Of a stretch of 64,000 nt of DNA, positions 8,847 through 16,928 are shown in pieces. The stretch is from an uncultured Collinsella sp. (GTDB lineage: Bacteria > Actinomycetota > Coriobacteriia > Coriobacteriales > Coriobacteriaceae): the NCBI GenBank assembly GCA_958413895.1, contig CATYVQ010000001.1:124001-188000 (forward strand). Direction: 5' to 3'. Each line of letters opens with the position of its first letter. Position 1 is the stretch's first letter. The notes beneath the pieces are model-generated. The model made no database searches. It was not told the origin of the DNA and was given only the letters and a program-made list of their open reading frames with translations. Position numbers and translations under genes: made by a program.

Positions 8847-9788
8847 TTAACGATGCGCCAGCGGGTGCGCCGCCAGATAGACCTCGGTCAGTTGCGTACG
8901 ATCGACATGCGTGTAGACCTGCGTGGTCGATATATCGGCATGTCCCAAGATCTCCTGTAGCACACGGAGGTCTGCGCCGCCCGCAAGCATATGGGTGGCA
9001 AAGGAGTGACGCAGCGTATGGGGATGGAGTCCCACCAGCCCCACCTGGCGCCCGTAGCGCTCACAGATGGCATGGATGCCCTGGCGCGACAGACGGCGGC
9101 CGTTCTTATTTAAAAAGACCGCCGAGGTCTCGGTTCCGCGGGCATGGGCCGCCAAGCGAGAGCGCCCTTCAGCTACATAGAGCGTCAGAGCTCGCGCCGC
9201 GCTTCCCACCAGCGGTGACAGGCGTTCCTTTGAGCCCTTACCGCGAACGAGCACAAAGCCATCGTCGATATGGATATCGCCCACATCGAGCCCCACCAAC
9301 TCGCTCACACGCAAACCGCATCCGTAGAGCACTTCCAAGATGGCATGGTCGCGCAAGCCCATCTCGCCCTCGGGGAAGTCTTGATCGAGCAGCGCCGAGA
9401 CATCCTCCACCGATAGATACTCCGGCAAACGCTCAGCCTTTTTAGGAAGGCGCAACGCCGCCGTTGGATTTTGGGCCACAGCCCCATCGCGCACCAAAAA
9501 GGCATGCAGGCCCTTCACGGCCGCAAGCGCACGCTCCACCGAGGCATCGGAATAGCCCCCATCGCGACGGTCGGCGACAAAGCCCTCCACGACCTGACGA
9601 GTCACCTCTTCAAAAAACGCAATACCCGCCCGCTCCAGATAGGCGCAGTAAGTCGTCAGGTCACGACGATAGGCCGCGATCGTGTTGCGCGCCAGACCCC
9701 GCTCGACCGCGAGGTAATCGAGATACTCCCCCGCCGCCACGGCGAGCGACGAGGGAGTAGCTTCGGTATGTTCCTTATTCGCCGGCAC
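8847..9788 (-). CDS. xerD: Tyrosine recombinase XerD-like
   Basis: Site-specific recombinase resolving chromosome dimers. It is 313 residues from a GTG start at 9788, preceded by TAAGG and only 2 bp past the pyrG stop; longer readings would run back into pyrG. The N-terminal SAM-like DNA-binding domain (about 12-95) is followed by the catalytic domain with LYGCGLRVSELVGL (Arg), HPHTLRHSFATHML (His-x-x-Arg) and LGHADISTTQVYTH (His and nucleophile Tyr). All catalytic residues are present. No nearby phage or integron features suggest a mobile integrase, so a housekeeping role is likely; XerC versus XerD is not settled. Confidence 0.88.
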   Translation of the reverse strand: MPANKEHTEATPSSLAVAAGEYLDYLAVERGLARNTIAAYRRDLTTYCAYLERAGIAFFEEVTRQVVEGFVADRRDGGYSDASVERALAAVKGLHAFLVRDGAVAQNPTAALRLPKKAERLPEYLSVEDVSALLDQDFPEGEMGLRDHAILEVLYGCGLRVSELVGLDVGDIHIDDGFVLVRGKGSKERLSPLVGSAARALTLYVAEGRSRLAAHARGTETSAVFLNKNGRRLSRQGIHAICERYGRQVGLVGLHPHTLRHSFATHMLAGGADLRVLQEILGHADISTTQVYTHVDRTQLTEVYLAAHPLAHR

Positions 9789-9790
9789 CC

Positions 9791-11452
9791 TTAGTCCGTA
9801 GCGAGATTCATGGGCGTCACCTGCAGACGGTCGACACCCTCGTGCTGGCCGATCGAAGCGCGCACGAACTCGCGGAACAGCGGCTGCGGGTTGGTCGGGC
9901 GGCTCTTGAACTCGGGATGAGCCTGGGTTGCCACATACCACGGATGCACGTCGCGCGGCAGCTCGACCATCTCGACCAGGCGCTCGTCGGGCGACAGACC
10001 CGAGATAACCAAACCGGCGTCCTCGAGCTGGTCACGGAAGGCGTTGTTGAACTCAAAGCGGTGACGGTGACGCTCGTAGACGAGCTCCTCGCCATATGCC
10101 TCGCGAGCAAGGGTATCGGCGGCGAGCTTGCACGGATAGGCGCCCAGGCGCATGGTGCCGCCCTTCTCGGTCACGTCCTCCTGCGAGCTCATCAGATCGA
10201 TGACGCTAAACGGGCCGTCCGGATCGAACTCGGAGGAGCTGGCGCCGGCAAGGCCGACGACGTTGCGGGCGAACTCGCACACGGCCACCTGCATACCCAG
10301 GCAAATGCCCAGATACGGAATCTTGTGCTCACGGGCAAACTCGGCCGCGAGGATCTTGCCCTCCAGGGCGCGCTTGCCAAAGCCGCCGGGGACCAGGATG
10401 CCCGAGGCGTCGCCCAGAACCTCGGAGACATTCTGCTCGTCGAGGCTCTCGCCGTCGACCAGCTGGACGTCCACATGGCGATCGTAGAAGACGCCCGCAT
10501 GGTGCAGGGCCTCGATAACCGACAGGTACGCATCAGGCAGCTGCGTGTACTTACCCACGACGGCGATCTTCACCTTGTCGGCGTGATGGTTGGCGTGATT
10601 CTGTTTGCGCAGGAACTCGTTCCACTCGCTCATGTCGCGCTCACGCGGATCCAGACCCAAGCGCTCGCAAATGCGCAGGTCAAAGTCCTGCTCGGCAAGC
10701 AGCTGCGGAACATCGTAAATGCTCGCGCAGTCCTCGTTGGTAAAGACGCAATCGGTGTCGACGTCGCAGAAGCTTGCGATCTTTCCGCGGATAGCGTCAT
10801 CGATATGGTGGTCGGAGCGCAGCACGATGATATCGGGCTGGATGCCAAAGCTGCGGAGCTCCTTGACGGAATGCTGCGTGGGCTTGGTTTTGACCTCGTG
10901 GGCGGCGGCGATATAGGGAACGAGCGACACGTGGATGTAGCAGACGTTCTCGGGGCCGGCCTCCTTGCGGTACTGGCGGATGGCCTCAACAAACGGCTGC
11001 GACTCGATGTCGCCGATCGTGCCGCCCAGCTCGGTGATGACCACATCGGAGCCGGTCTGCTCCTCGATGCGGCGGAACTTGTCCTTAATGGCGTTGGTGA
11101 CGTGCGGAATCACCTGCACGGTGCCGCCCAAAAAGTCGCCGCGACGCTCGCGGGCGATTAGGCTTTTGTAGATGGCACCGGTCGTAAAGTTGGAATCGCG
11201 GGTCAGGTTCTCATCAATAAAGCGCTCGTAATGACCCAGGTCCAGGTCGGACTCGTAACCATCCTCGGTAACGAAGACCTCACCATGCTGGAATGGGCTC
11301 ATGGTACCGGGGTCGACGTTCAGATACGGGTCGGCCTTCTGCATCGTTACTTTGTAGCCACGCGACTTGAGCAGACGGCCCAGCGAGGCCGCGGTGATAC
11401 CCTTGCCCAGGGACGAAACCACGCCACCGGTTACGAACACATGCTTGGTCAT
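9791..11452 (-). CDS. pyrG: CTP synthase
   Basis: Converts UTP, ATP and glutamine to CTP. It is 553 residues. The N-terminal amidoligase domain starts FVTGGVVSSLGKGITAASLG; the C-terminal class I glutaminase has the nucleophile in YLGICLGMQ and the His/Glu pair near HPEFKSRP. The sequence is complete and ordinary. It is followed by xerD with a 2-bp gap, so the two are one transcript ending at the hairpin at 8743-8813. Confidence 0.97.
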   Translation of the reverse strand: MTKHVFVTGGVVSSLGKGITAASLGRLLKSRGYKVTMQKADPYLNVDPGTMSPFQHGEVFVTEDGYESDLDLGHYERFIDENLTRDSNFTTGAIYKSLIARERRGDFLGGTVQVIPHVTNAIKDKFRRIEEQTGSDVVITELGGTIGDIESQPFVEAIRQYRKEAGPENVCYIHVSLVPYIAAAHEVKTKPTQHSVKELRSFGIQPDIIVLRSDHHIDDAIRGKIASFCDVDTDCVFTNEDCASIYDVPQLLAEQDFDLRICERLGLDPRERDMSEWNEFLRKQNHANHHADKVKIAVVGKYTQLPDAYLSVIEALHHAGVFYDRHVDVQLVDGESLDEQNVSEVLGDASGILVPGGFGKRALEGKILAAEFAREHKIPYLGICLGMQVAVCEFARNVVGLAGASSSEFDPDGPFSVIDLMSSQEDVTEKGGTMRLGAYPCKLAADTLAREAYGEELVYERHRHRFEFNNAFRDQLEDAGLVISGLSPDERLVEMVELPRDVHPWYVATQAHPEFKSRPTNPQPLFREFVRASIGQHEGVDRLQVTPMNLATD

Positions 11453-11575
11453 ATTGAGTTACCTGCGCTTCCCGTAGAAGTTGTTTATCCACATCTTACG
11501 GGTCTTCATTGTAATACTCGCGCCGCGGACCGTTCGCAATTTTTCTCGCGTGCGATTGCATTTCTCAATCTTGAA

Positions 11576-11606
11576 ACAAAACGCCGCCCGGTTTCCCAGG
11601 CGGCGT
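11576..11606 (-). terminator. Terminator after the winged-helix gene
   Basis: Arms ACGCCGCC (11581-11588) and GGCGGCGT (11599-11606) are followed on the minus strand by TTTTGTTTC. It lies 25 bp past the stop of the 11631 gene. Confidence 0.8.
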
Positions 11607-11630
11607 CGCTATGGCAAGGGTTACACGCTG

Positions 11631-11969
11631 CTATCGATCAGCAACCTCGTCCTCGAGCATTTCTTGAACGAGCATGCCGGTACGGACGCCCTCAAGATAC
11701 CACTCGCCACGTTCGGTGAGGCAAATGCCATTTGCAAGCTGACCGCCGTCGTCGCTATAACGCGAGACGACATCAATCATACCTTCGGAATCCAAGCGAT
11801 CGATTGCGGCGCGGGCACGATACGGCGAAACCCCCACGCGCTCGGCAAGCGTTTTGCGCGAGAAACCATACGGCCCGCCATTGTCTTCGGTTTGCTGGTC
11901 GATCTCCATCAACACCAGCACCTCGACACGCTTCATATCGTTGACACTCGCACGACCCTTGCCCGCCAT
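11631..11969 (-). CDS. Small winged-helix DNA-binding protein
   Basis: A 112-residue cytoplasmic protein. Residues about 20-85 read as a winged helix: VLVLMEIDQQ, then GFSRKTLAERVGVSPYRARAAIDRLDSEGMID (helix-turn-helix and wing), then a strand ending LTERGEWYLEG. This resembles MarR/PadR-like regulators, but the exact family is not clear. I chose the ATG at 11969 because AGGAGG lies 6 nt upstream; a longer reading to 12023 has no ribosome site. It is monocistronic, between pyrG and the DUF1846 gene. Target unknown. Confidence 0.7.
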   Translation of the reverse strand: MAGKGRASVNDMKRVEVLVLMEIDQQTEDNGGPYGFSRKTLAERVGVSPYRARAAIDRLDSEGMIDVVSRYSDDGGQLANGICLTERGEWYLEGVRTGMLVQEMLEDEVADR

Positions 11970-12157
11970 AGCAGCCTCCTCAAACCGAGCACGAGCATCT
12001 AACGCGCCGTGCGCGACCGACACACCTCACGATGGCAGGTAATATCCATCATGCGGCATCCCGCTAAGGATGAAATAGTTACGGTTATTGTATACCGCTC
12101 AAATTGTTTCTAGGCAGGTAAACGGCTATTTTTCGCCGAAATAGGCGCTTTATTGAT

Positions 12158-12190
12158 CAAAAAGCCGTACCGGGCGCTAACCCGATGCGG
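12158..12190 (-). terminator. Terminator after the DUF1846 gene
   Basis: Imperfect stem CCGTACCGGG / CCCGATGCGG (12165-12190) is followed on the minus strand by CTTTTTGATC, 36 bp past the stop codon. Between them, at about 12207-12226, lies a near-copy of the last 20 bp of the gene. Confidence 0.65.
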
Positions 12191-12225
12191 CCAAAATGCA
12201 ATGCAATTACCGCGGCGCTTCAAAC

Positions 12226-13707
12226 TTAGCGATGGAAGAAACCGCGGCGCTCAAACTTGGGCTCGCAGCACACGTTGATACCCAGTTTGCGCAGTACCGT
12301 CTCGTCCGTCGGCGAGATGATCACGCTAAAGAAGGCATCGCAACCGCGCAGCTGCTCCAGGCCCGAAAGGACGCGAGCGGCCGTCTCACTCGTGGCCGAG
12401 GTGATCGACAGCGCCATAAGCGTCTCGTCGGTGTGGAGGCGCGGGTTTTTACTGCCCAGGAAATGCGTCTTGAGCTTGCTGATGGGCTCGATCGCCTCAT
12501 CGCTAATGACCTCGAGCTCAAGGTCGACGCCCGAGACATGCTTGAGGGCGTTCATAATGAGCGAACTTGCGGCCCCCAGACGCGTGGAGGTCTTACCGGT
12601 CACCACGGAGCCATCGGGCATGACCATGGCACCCACGGGACCACCCGTCAGCTGCTCCCTGGTGAGGGCCGCCGAGCGCGCCGGTGAGTAGTTCTTATCG
12701 ATGCCGGCTTTCTTCATAATAATCTTGAGACGGTCGACTTGCTCATCGCCCACGCCGGTACGGCGCACATTTTCGACCGCGGTAAAGTAGCGGCGGACGA
12801 TCTCCATCTTGGAAGCGTCGCGGCAGGCATCGTCATCGGTGATGGCAAAGCCGACCATATTGACGCCCATGTCCGTAGGACTCTGGTAGGGGCTCTTGCC
12901 CAGGATCTTTTCCATCAGGGCACGGACTACCGGGAAGGCCTCGACGTCGCGGTTGTAGTTGACCGTGGTCTTGTTGTAGGCCTCAAGGTGGAACGAATCG
13001 ATGATATTGGCGTCGTCGAGGTCAGCCGTGGCGGCCTCGTAGGCAATATTGACCGGATGCGTCAGAGGAAGATTCCAGACCGGGAAGGTCTCAAACTTGG
13101 CATAGCCGGCGGCCGTGCCATGCTTGTGCTCGTGATAGAGCTGAGACAGGCAGGTGGCGAGCTTGCCCGAGCCGGGGCCGGGTGCCGTCACGACAACGAG
13201 CGGACGCGTGGTCTCGACAAACTCGTTCTTGCCGTAGCCATCGTCGGACACGATCAGATCGACATCGTGCGGATACCCCTCGATGGGATAGTGCAGCTTG
13301 GCGGGAATACCGAGCGCGTTCAGGCGGTTGCGGAACACATCGGCAGCAGGCTGGCCGGCGTACTGGGTGATGACCACAGCCGCGACGGCAAAGCCGTTGC
13401 CGCGGAACAGGTCAACCAGGCGCAGCACATCCTCGTCATAGGTAATGCCAAGGTCACCACGAGCCTTGTTTTTCTCGATGTGGTTCGCGTTGATCGCGAT
13501 GATAACCTCGACATCGTCGGCGATGCTCTTGAGCATGCGGAACTTGCTGTCCGGCTCAAAACCCGGCAGCACGCGGCTCGCATGATAGTCATCGAACAGC
13601 TTACCGCCAAACTCCAAATAGAGCTTGCCACCAAACTGCGAGATGCGCTCCTTAATGTGAGCAGCCTGCAGCTCGATATACTTCGCGTTGTCGAAACCCT
13701 GGCGCAT
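12226..13707 (-). CDS. DUF1846 family protein
   Basis: A 493-residue cytoplasmic protein recognised as DUF1846 from its opening (RQGFDNAKYIELQAAHIKERI, then FGGKLYLEFGGKLFDDYHASRVLPGF) and the central VVTAPGPGSGKLATCLSQLYHEH, a P-loop-like GPGSGK. Structures of this family suggest a nucleotide-binding domain plus a second alpha/beta domain, but no reaction has been established to my knowledge. The ATG at 13707 (GGGAG 6 nt upstream) is preferred to one at 13731. It is a single gene with its own terminator. Confidence 0.85.
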   Translation of the reverse strand: MRQGFDNAKYIELQAAHIKERISQFGGKLYLEFGGKLFDDYHASRVLPGFEPDSKFRMLKSIADDVEVIIAINANHIEKNKARGDLGITYDEDVLRLVDLFRGNGFAVAAVVITQYAGQPAADVFRNRLNALGIPAKLHYPIEGYPHDVDLIVSDDGYGKNEFVETTRPLVVVTAPGPGSGKLATCLSQLYHEHKHGTAAGYAKFETFPVWNLPLTHPVNIAYEAATADLDDANIIDSFHLEAYNKTTVNYNRDVEAFPVVRALMEKILGKSPYQSPTDMGVNMVGFAITDDDACRDASKMEIVRRYFTAVENVRRTGVGDEQVDRLKIIMKKAGIDKNYSPARSAALTREQLTGGPVGAMVMPDGSVVTGKTSTRLGAASSLIMNALKHVSGVDLELEVISDEAIEPISKLKTHFLGSKNPRLHTDETLMALSITSATSETAARVLSGLEQLRGCDAFFSVIISPTDETVLRKLGINVCCEPKFERRGFFHR

Positions 13708-13911
13708 ATATGGCTCCCGTCCCGTTTCCATTTAATGTTCTAGGCGATTATAACGGAGCCCGCCCTCCCCGATACCCAGACCATCAACAGGCACCAACCA
13801 AACACGCCCACCGCCCCAAACAATCTACCCCAAACGCACCACCCCACCACGCCAAGTTGGCGCAGAAACCAACACTCCGCACCAACATCGGCAACATCGC
13901 AGGTGGAGCAA
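13708..13911. other. Intergenic region before DUF1846 gene
   Basis: About 200 bp with no ORF I trust. Plus-strand composition is very rich in C and A (13765-13860), and the region carries the presumed DUF1846 promoter on the minus strand, which I could not pinpoint. Confidence 0.4.
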
Positions 13912-14060
13912 AAGTCAGCGAAAGCCCGCCAGAGCGAGCAAGGTGACGTGAAAGAGGAGGGCATGGGCCTTTTGGCCATGCCCGACGATTGAACGTCAGA
14001 TTGCCGCTCTGGCGGGCCTGCAGCGTCGAGTGGTTCCGGCGTTTGGTAAAACGCCGGAAC
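13912..14060. repeat. 149-bp structured element, copy 1
   Basis: Plus-strand reading folds into a long interrupted hairpin: GCCCGCCAGAGCG (13924-13936) with its complement at 14005-14017; GCAA with TTGC; TGACGT (13944-13949) with ACGTCA (13993-13998); GGGCAT and GGCC with their complements around a TTTT loop (13959-13983). A second hairpin (14033-14060) has 12-bp arms around GGTA. Copy 2 (62485-62633, opposite strand) has the same length, the same loops and compensating changes in the stems. Relative to arcD (minus strand) it lies 3' of the gene, as copy 2 does relative to dapH. Function unknown. Confidence 0.85.
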
Positions 14061-14068
14061 ACAAGAGC

Positions 14069-14201
14069 GCCCCCTCCCGCGCACGGAACGGAAGGGGGCT
14101 AAAGGTAGGAGTCTACCGGTGGGTTTACCCCACCGGACAGACGATGACCAGGTGATCCTCTACAGGATCGTCAAGGTTTCCGTGGGGTACCCGTTGGGTA
14201 C
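14069..14201 (-). terminator. Chain of four hairpins downstream of arcD
   Basis: Four inverted repeats follow the arcD stop codon on the minus strand: GTACCC/GGGTAC (14187-14201), GATCCT/AGGATC (14154-14169), CCGGTGGG/CCCACCGG (14116-14136) and GCCCCCT/AGGGGGC (14069-14099). The third is the best terminator candidate by stem strength; none has a long T-tract. They lead directly into the 149-bp element. Confidence 0.6.
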
Positions 14202-15680
14202 TTAGAGCAGCACGCAGGCGACGGTCAGGATGACGGCGCAGACGACGGAGAGAGCGACGATGAGCTTAAGGGCAAACTTGAGCCAGGTCGTCCACTCGAT
14301 CTTGGCCAGAGCGAGACCGCCCATGATGGCGCCGGAGGTCGGGGTGAACAGGTTCACGACGCCGATGGCGGCGGAGAAGATCATGACCATGACCTCGGGC
14401 GAGAAGCCGAGCTTAACAGCCAGCGGTCCCATGATGGGCATGGAGACGGTGGCCATACCGGAGGTCGAGGGGATCAGGAAGGACAGGCCGAAGTAGACCA
14501 GGAAGCTCATGGGAGCGAAGATCACGCCGGACAGGCCAGCCAGGGCATTGGCGGCAGCGTCGAGGACGAAGACGTCGAGGCCGGTGTTAGCCATGAGGAC
14601 GGAGATACCACGGGCGAGGGCGATGACGAGAACAACGGACATCATGTCGGCAGCGCCGGTGATGAAGGTGTTAACGATCTGCTTCTCGGACAGGCCACCG
14701 ATGATACCGATCAGGACGGCCATGAGGAAGAACCAGGTGGAAGCCTCGTCGAAGTACCACTGGCCAATGGGCAGGCCGGTGATCAGGGCAGACCAGCCCT
14801 GGACGACGGCGTTACCGTCGGCGTCGTAGACAGCGCCAGCGTCGAAGAAGTTGGCGACGCCCTCGTTGAGGTCGGCCAGCGGAATGAAGCCGACGATCAT
14901 GACGACGAAGGTGAAGGCGAAGGCGATCAGAACACCCTTCTGACGACCGGTGAGCTTGACCTCCTTGTGGACCTCGGAAGCAGCCTTGCCGTGAGCCTCT
15001 TCGGCGTCCTTGAGCTCCTGCATCGAAAGGATGGTGGAACCCTTGTCAGCCTTGACCTTCTTGGCATAGTTCATCACGAAGACGATGGACATAGCGGTAG
15101 TGACAATCCACAGGACGGCACCGAGGCCGATGATGATGGACTGGTTGACCTCAATGCCAACGCCGGTCAGAGCGTCGACGGCAGCGCCGACGGCGAACGG
15201 GTTAACCGTGGAGCCCAGGCAGCCGCAGCCAGCGCCGAGCAGGACGGTGGCGGCACCGACCATGGGGTCGAAGCCAGCGGCCATCATGGTAGCGGCGAGC
15301 AGGGCGTAGAAGGGAACGGTCTCCTCGCACATACCATAGGTGGTACCACCGAGGGAGAAGATGAGCATAAGGACAGGAACGAGCATGATCTCGTTGCCCT
15401 TAAGCTTCTGCACCAGAACGGCGATGCCGTTGTCCAGAGCGCCGGTCTCGGTCATCATGCCGAGGAAGCCGCCCAGGATCATAACGAAGAGGCAGACGGG
15501 CAGGGCGTCAGCGAAGCCCAGGATCGGGGCGGTGCAGAAATCGCTCAGACGGGCGGCAGTAACCGCGCCGCCGGACGTGCCGGAGACGATAACGGTAATC
15601 ACTGCAACAATTGCCAGCAGAGCTAGAAGAATGGTGAACGATGAAGGCATACCGCGCTTTTTCTTAGCGGTCTCAGTCAT
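14202..15680 (-). CDS. arcD: YfcC/ArcD-type membrane antiporter (probable arginine/ornithine exchanger)
   Basis: A 492-residue polytopic membrane protein of the YfcC/basic amino acid antiporter family, with about 12-13 hydrophobic segments and a cytoplasmic loop at about 225-255 (EELKDAEEAHGKAASEVHKE-like, charged). Recognisable stretches are GGFLGMMTETGALDNGI, GGTTYGMCEETVPFYALL and FLIPSTSGMATVSMPIMGPLA. Its position as third gene after arcA and arcB supports arginine/ornithine exchange; substrate is inferred from context, and other YfcC members have other or unknown substrates. I chose the ATG at 15680 (GGGGGG 9 nt upstream); longer starts at 15689 and 15707 are possible. Confidence 0.75.
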   Translation of the reverse strand: MTETAKKKRGMPSSFTILLALLAIVAVITVIVSGTSGGAVTAARLSDFCTAPILGFADALPVCLFVMILGGFLGMMTETGALDNGIAVLVQKLKGNEIMLVPVLMLIFSLGGTTYGMCEETVPFYALLAATMMAAGFDPMVGAATVLLGAGCGCLGSTVNPFAVGAAVDALTGVGIEVNQSIIIGLGAVLWIVTTAMSIVFVMNYAKKVKADKGSTILSMQELKDAEEAHGKAASEVHKEVKLTGRQKGVLIAFAFTFVVMIVGFIPLADLNEGVANFFDAGAVYDADGNAVVQGWSALITGLPIGQWYFDEASTWFFLMAVLIGIIGGLSEKQIVNTFITGAADMMSVVLVIALARGISVLMANTGLDVFVLDAAANALAGLSGVIFAPMSFLVYFGLSFLIPSTSGMATVSMPIMGPLAVKLGFSPEVMVMIFSAAIGVVNLFTPTSGAIMGGLALAKIEWTTWLKFALKLIVALSVVCAVILTVACVLL

Positions 15681-15780
15681 GGTTCTCATCCCCCCTTCAT
15701 AAATCATTTAACTTTCTCGCGCGAAGCGGATCTTCCGTGCCGTGCCCACCGCCCGACGCGAGATATTTACCAGACAAAGC

Positions 15781-15812
15781 CGCTCGGGGTGTGTAGCAAG
15801 ACACCCCGAGCG
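15781..15812 (-). terminator. Strong hairpin between arcB and arcD
   Basis: Perfect 12-bp arms CGCTCGGGGTGT and ACACCCCGAGCG with an 8-nt loop. It lacks a run of T on the minus strand, so it may be a partial terminator or an mRNA-processing or stability hairpin that sets the arcB:arcD ratio (inference). Confidence 0.6.
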
Positions 15813-15827
15813 AGATGCTAGATGCTC

Positions 15828-16823
15828 TTACTTGAGCGTGGCGTACATGACAGCCTTGATGGTGTGCATGCGGTTCTCGGCCTCGTCGAAGACCTTGGAA
15901 GCGGGGCTCTCGAAGACCTCGTCGGTGACCTCCTGCTCGGTGATGCCGAACTGCTCGCACTTCTCGGCGCCAATCGTGGTGTTGGTGTCGTGGAAGCTGG
16001 GCAGGCAGTGCAGGAAGATGGCACCCGGGTTGGCCATAGCCATGACCTCGGAGGTAACGCGATACGGAGTGAGCTGAGCGATGCGCTCGGCCCAAACCTC
16101 GTCGGGCTCGCCCATGGAGACCCACACGTCGGTGTAGATAACGTCGGCACCGGTGACGCCGTCCTTGACGTCGGTGGTCAGCTTGATGGTGCAGCCGTTG
16201 GCCTCGGCGATGGGCTTGCAGGCCTCGATGACGTCGTCAGCGGGCATGCACTCCTCGGGACCGCAGGCCACGAAATTCATACCGAGCTTGGAGCAGACAA
16301 CCATGAGGGAGCGAGCAACGTTGTTCTTGCAGTCGCCCATGAAGACGAGGGTCTTGCCCTTGATGTCGTAGTTGAAGTTCTCCTGGACGGTCAGGATGTC
16401 GGCGAGCATCTGGGTGGGATGCCACTCAGTGGTCAGGCCGTTCCACACGGGCACGCCGGACTTAGCAGCGAGCTCCTCGACGTCGTCCTGGGCAAAGCCA
16501 CGGAACTCGATGCCGTCATACATGCGGCCAAGAACGCGGGCGGTGTCCTCGATGGACTCCTTCTTGCCCATCTGCGACGAACCGGGATCGAGATAGGTCA
16601 CGCCCATGCCCAGGTCCATGCCGCCGACCTCGAAGGCGCAGCGGGTACGAGTGGAGGTCTTCTGGAAGAGCAGAACGATGTTCTTGCCCTCGAGATAGCG
16701 GTGCGGAACGCCAGCGCGCTTCATATCCTTGAAGTTCTTGGAGAGCTTGAGCAGGTGCTCGATCTCCTCGGTGGTGAGGTCGAGAAGCTTGAGGAAGCTA
16801 CGGCCGGAGAGGTTAACACCCAT
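15828..16823 (-). CDS. arcB: Ornithine carbamoyltransferase, catabolic
   Basis: Second step of the arginine deiminase pathway: citrulline and phosphate give ornithine and carbamoyl phosphate. It is 331 residues. The carbamoyl-phosphate loop FQKTSTRTRCAFEVGG (about 51-66) and the C-terminal HCLP motif (IFLHCLPSFHD) are intact. The ATG at 16823 has AAAGGA 8 nt upstream. It lies 105 bp behind arcA, with two hairpins in the gap, and ahead of arcD. Catabolic role is inferred from the operon; sequence alone does not separate ArcB from biosynthetic ArgF. Confidence 0.93.
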   Translation of the reverse strand: MGVNLSGRSFLKLLDLTTEEIEHLLKLSKNFKDMKRAGVPHRYLEGKNIVLLFQKTSTRTRCAFEVGGMDLGMGVTYLDPGSSQMGKKESIEDTARVLGRMYDGIEFRGFAQDDVEELAAKSGVPVWNGLTTEWHPTQMLADILTVQENFNYDIKGKTLVFMGDCKNNVARSLMVVCSKLGMNFVACGPEECMPADDVIEACKPIAEANGCTIKLTTDVKDGVTGADVIYTDVWVSMGEPDEVWAERIAQLTPYRVTSEVMAMANPGAIFLHCLPSFHDTNTTIGAEKCEQFGITEQEVTDEVFESPASKVFDEAENRMHTIKAVMYATLK

Positions 16824-16868
16824 GGTTCGATTCCTTTCGAAGAAATGAATTACGTAAATATTAGTGTT

Positions 16869-16916
16869 GCCCGTTTAACGGGCGAAGCCGGTGCGGTTGT
16901 AGGGGGACCGCACCGG
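16869..16916 (-). terminator. Two hairpins in the arcA-arcB gap
   Basis: GCCCGTT/AACGGGC (16869-16883) and CCGGTGCGGT/ACCGCACCGG (16888-16897 with 16907-16916). The second is strong but has no T-tract on the minus strand, so readthrough into arcB is likely. The other arcA copy has a related GGTGCGG-containing stem downstream. Confidence 0.6.
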
Positions 16917-16928
16917 AAACGGAAAGAC

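Noticed and set aside
8847..9941. A longer XerD starting upstream at 9941
   Set aside because: It would overlap pyrG by 150 bp with a Pro/Arg-rich prefix foreign to the family; the GTG at 9788 fits spacing and family length.
13740..14084. Short frames on the minus strand here and on the plus strand at 62566-62760 that share a PSSFTSPCSL peptide
   Set aside because: The peptide similarity only reflects conserved DNA of the 149-bp elements. Stem positions vary with base-pair compensation, not with codon synonymy, and no ribosome site is present.
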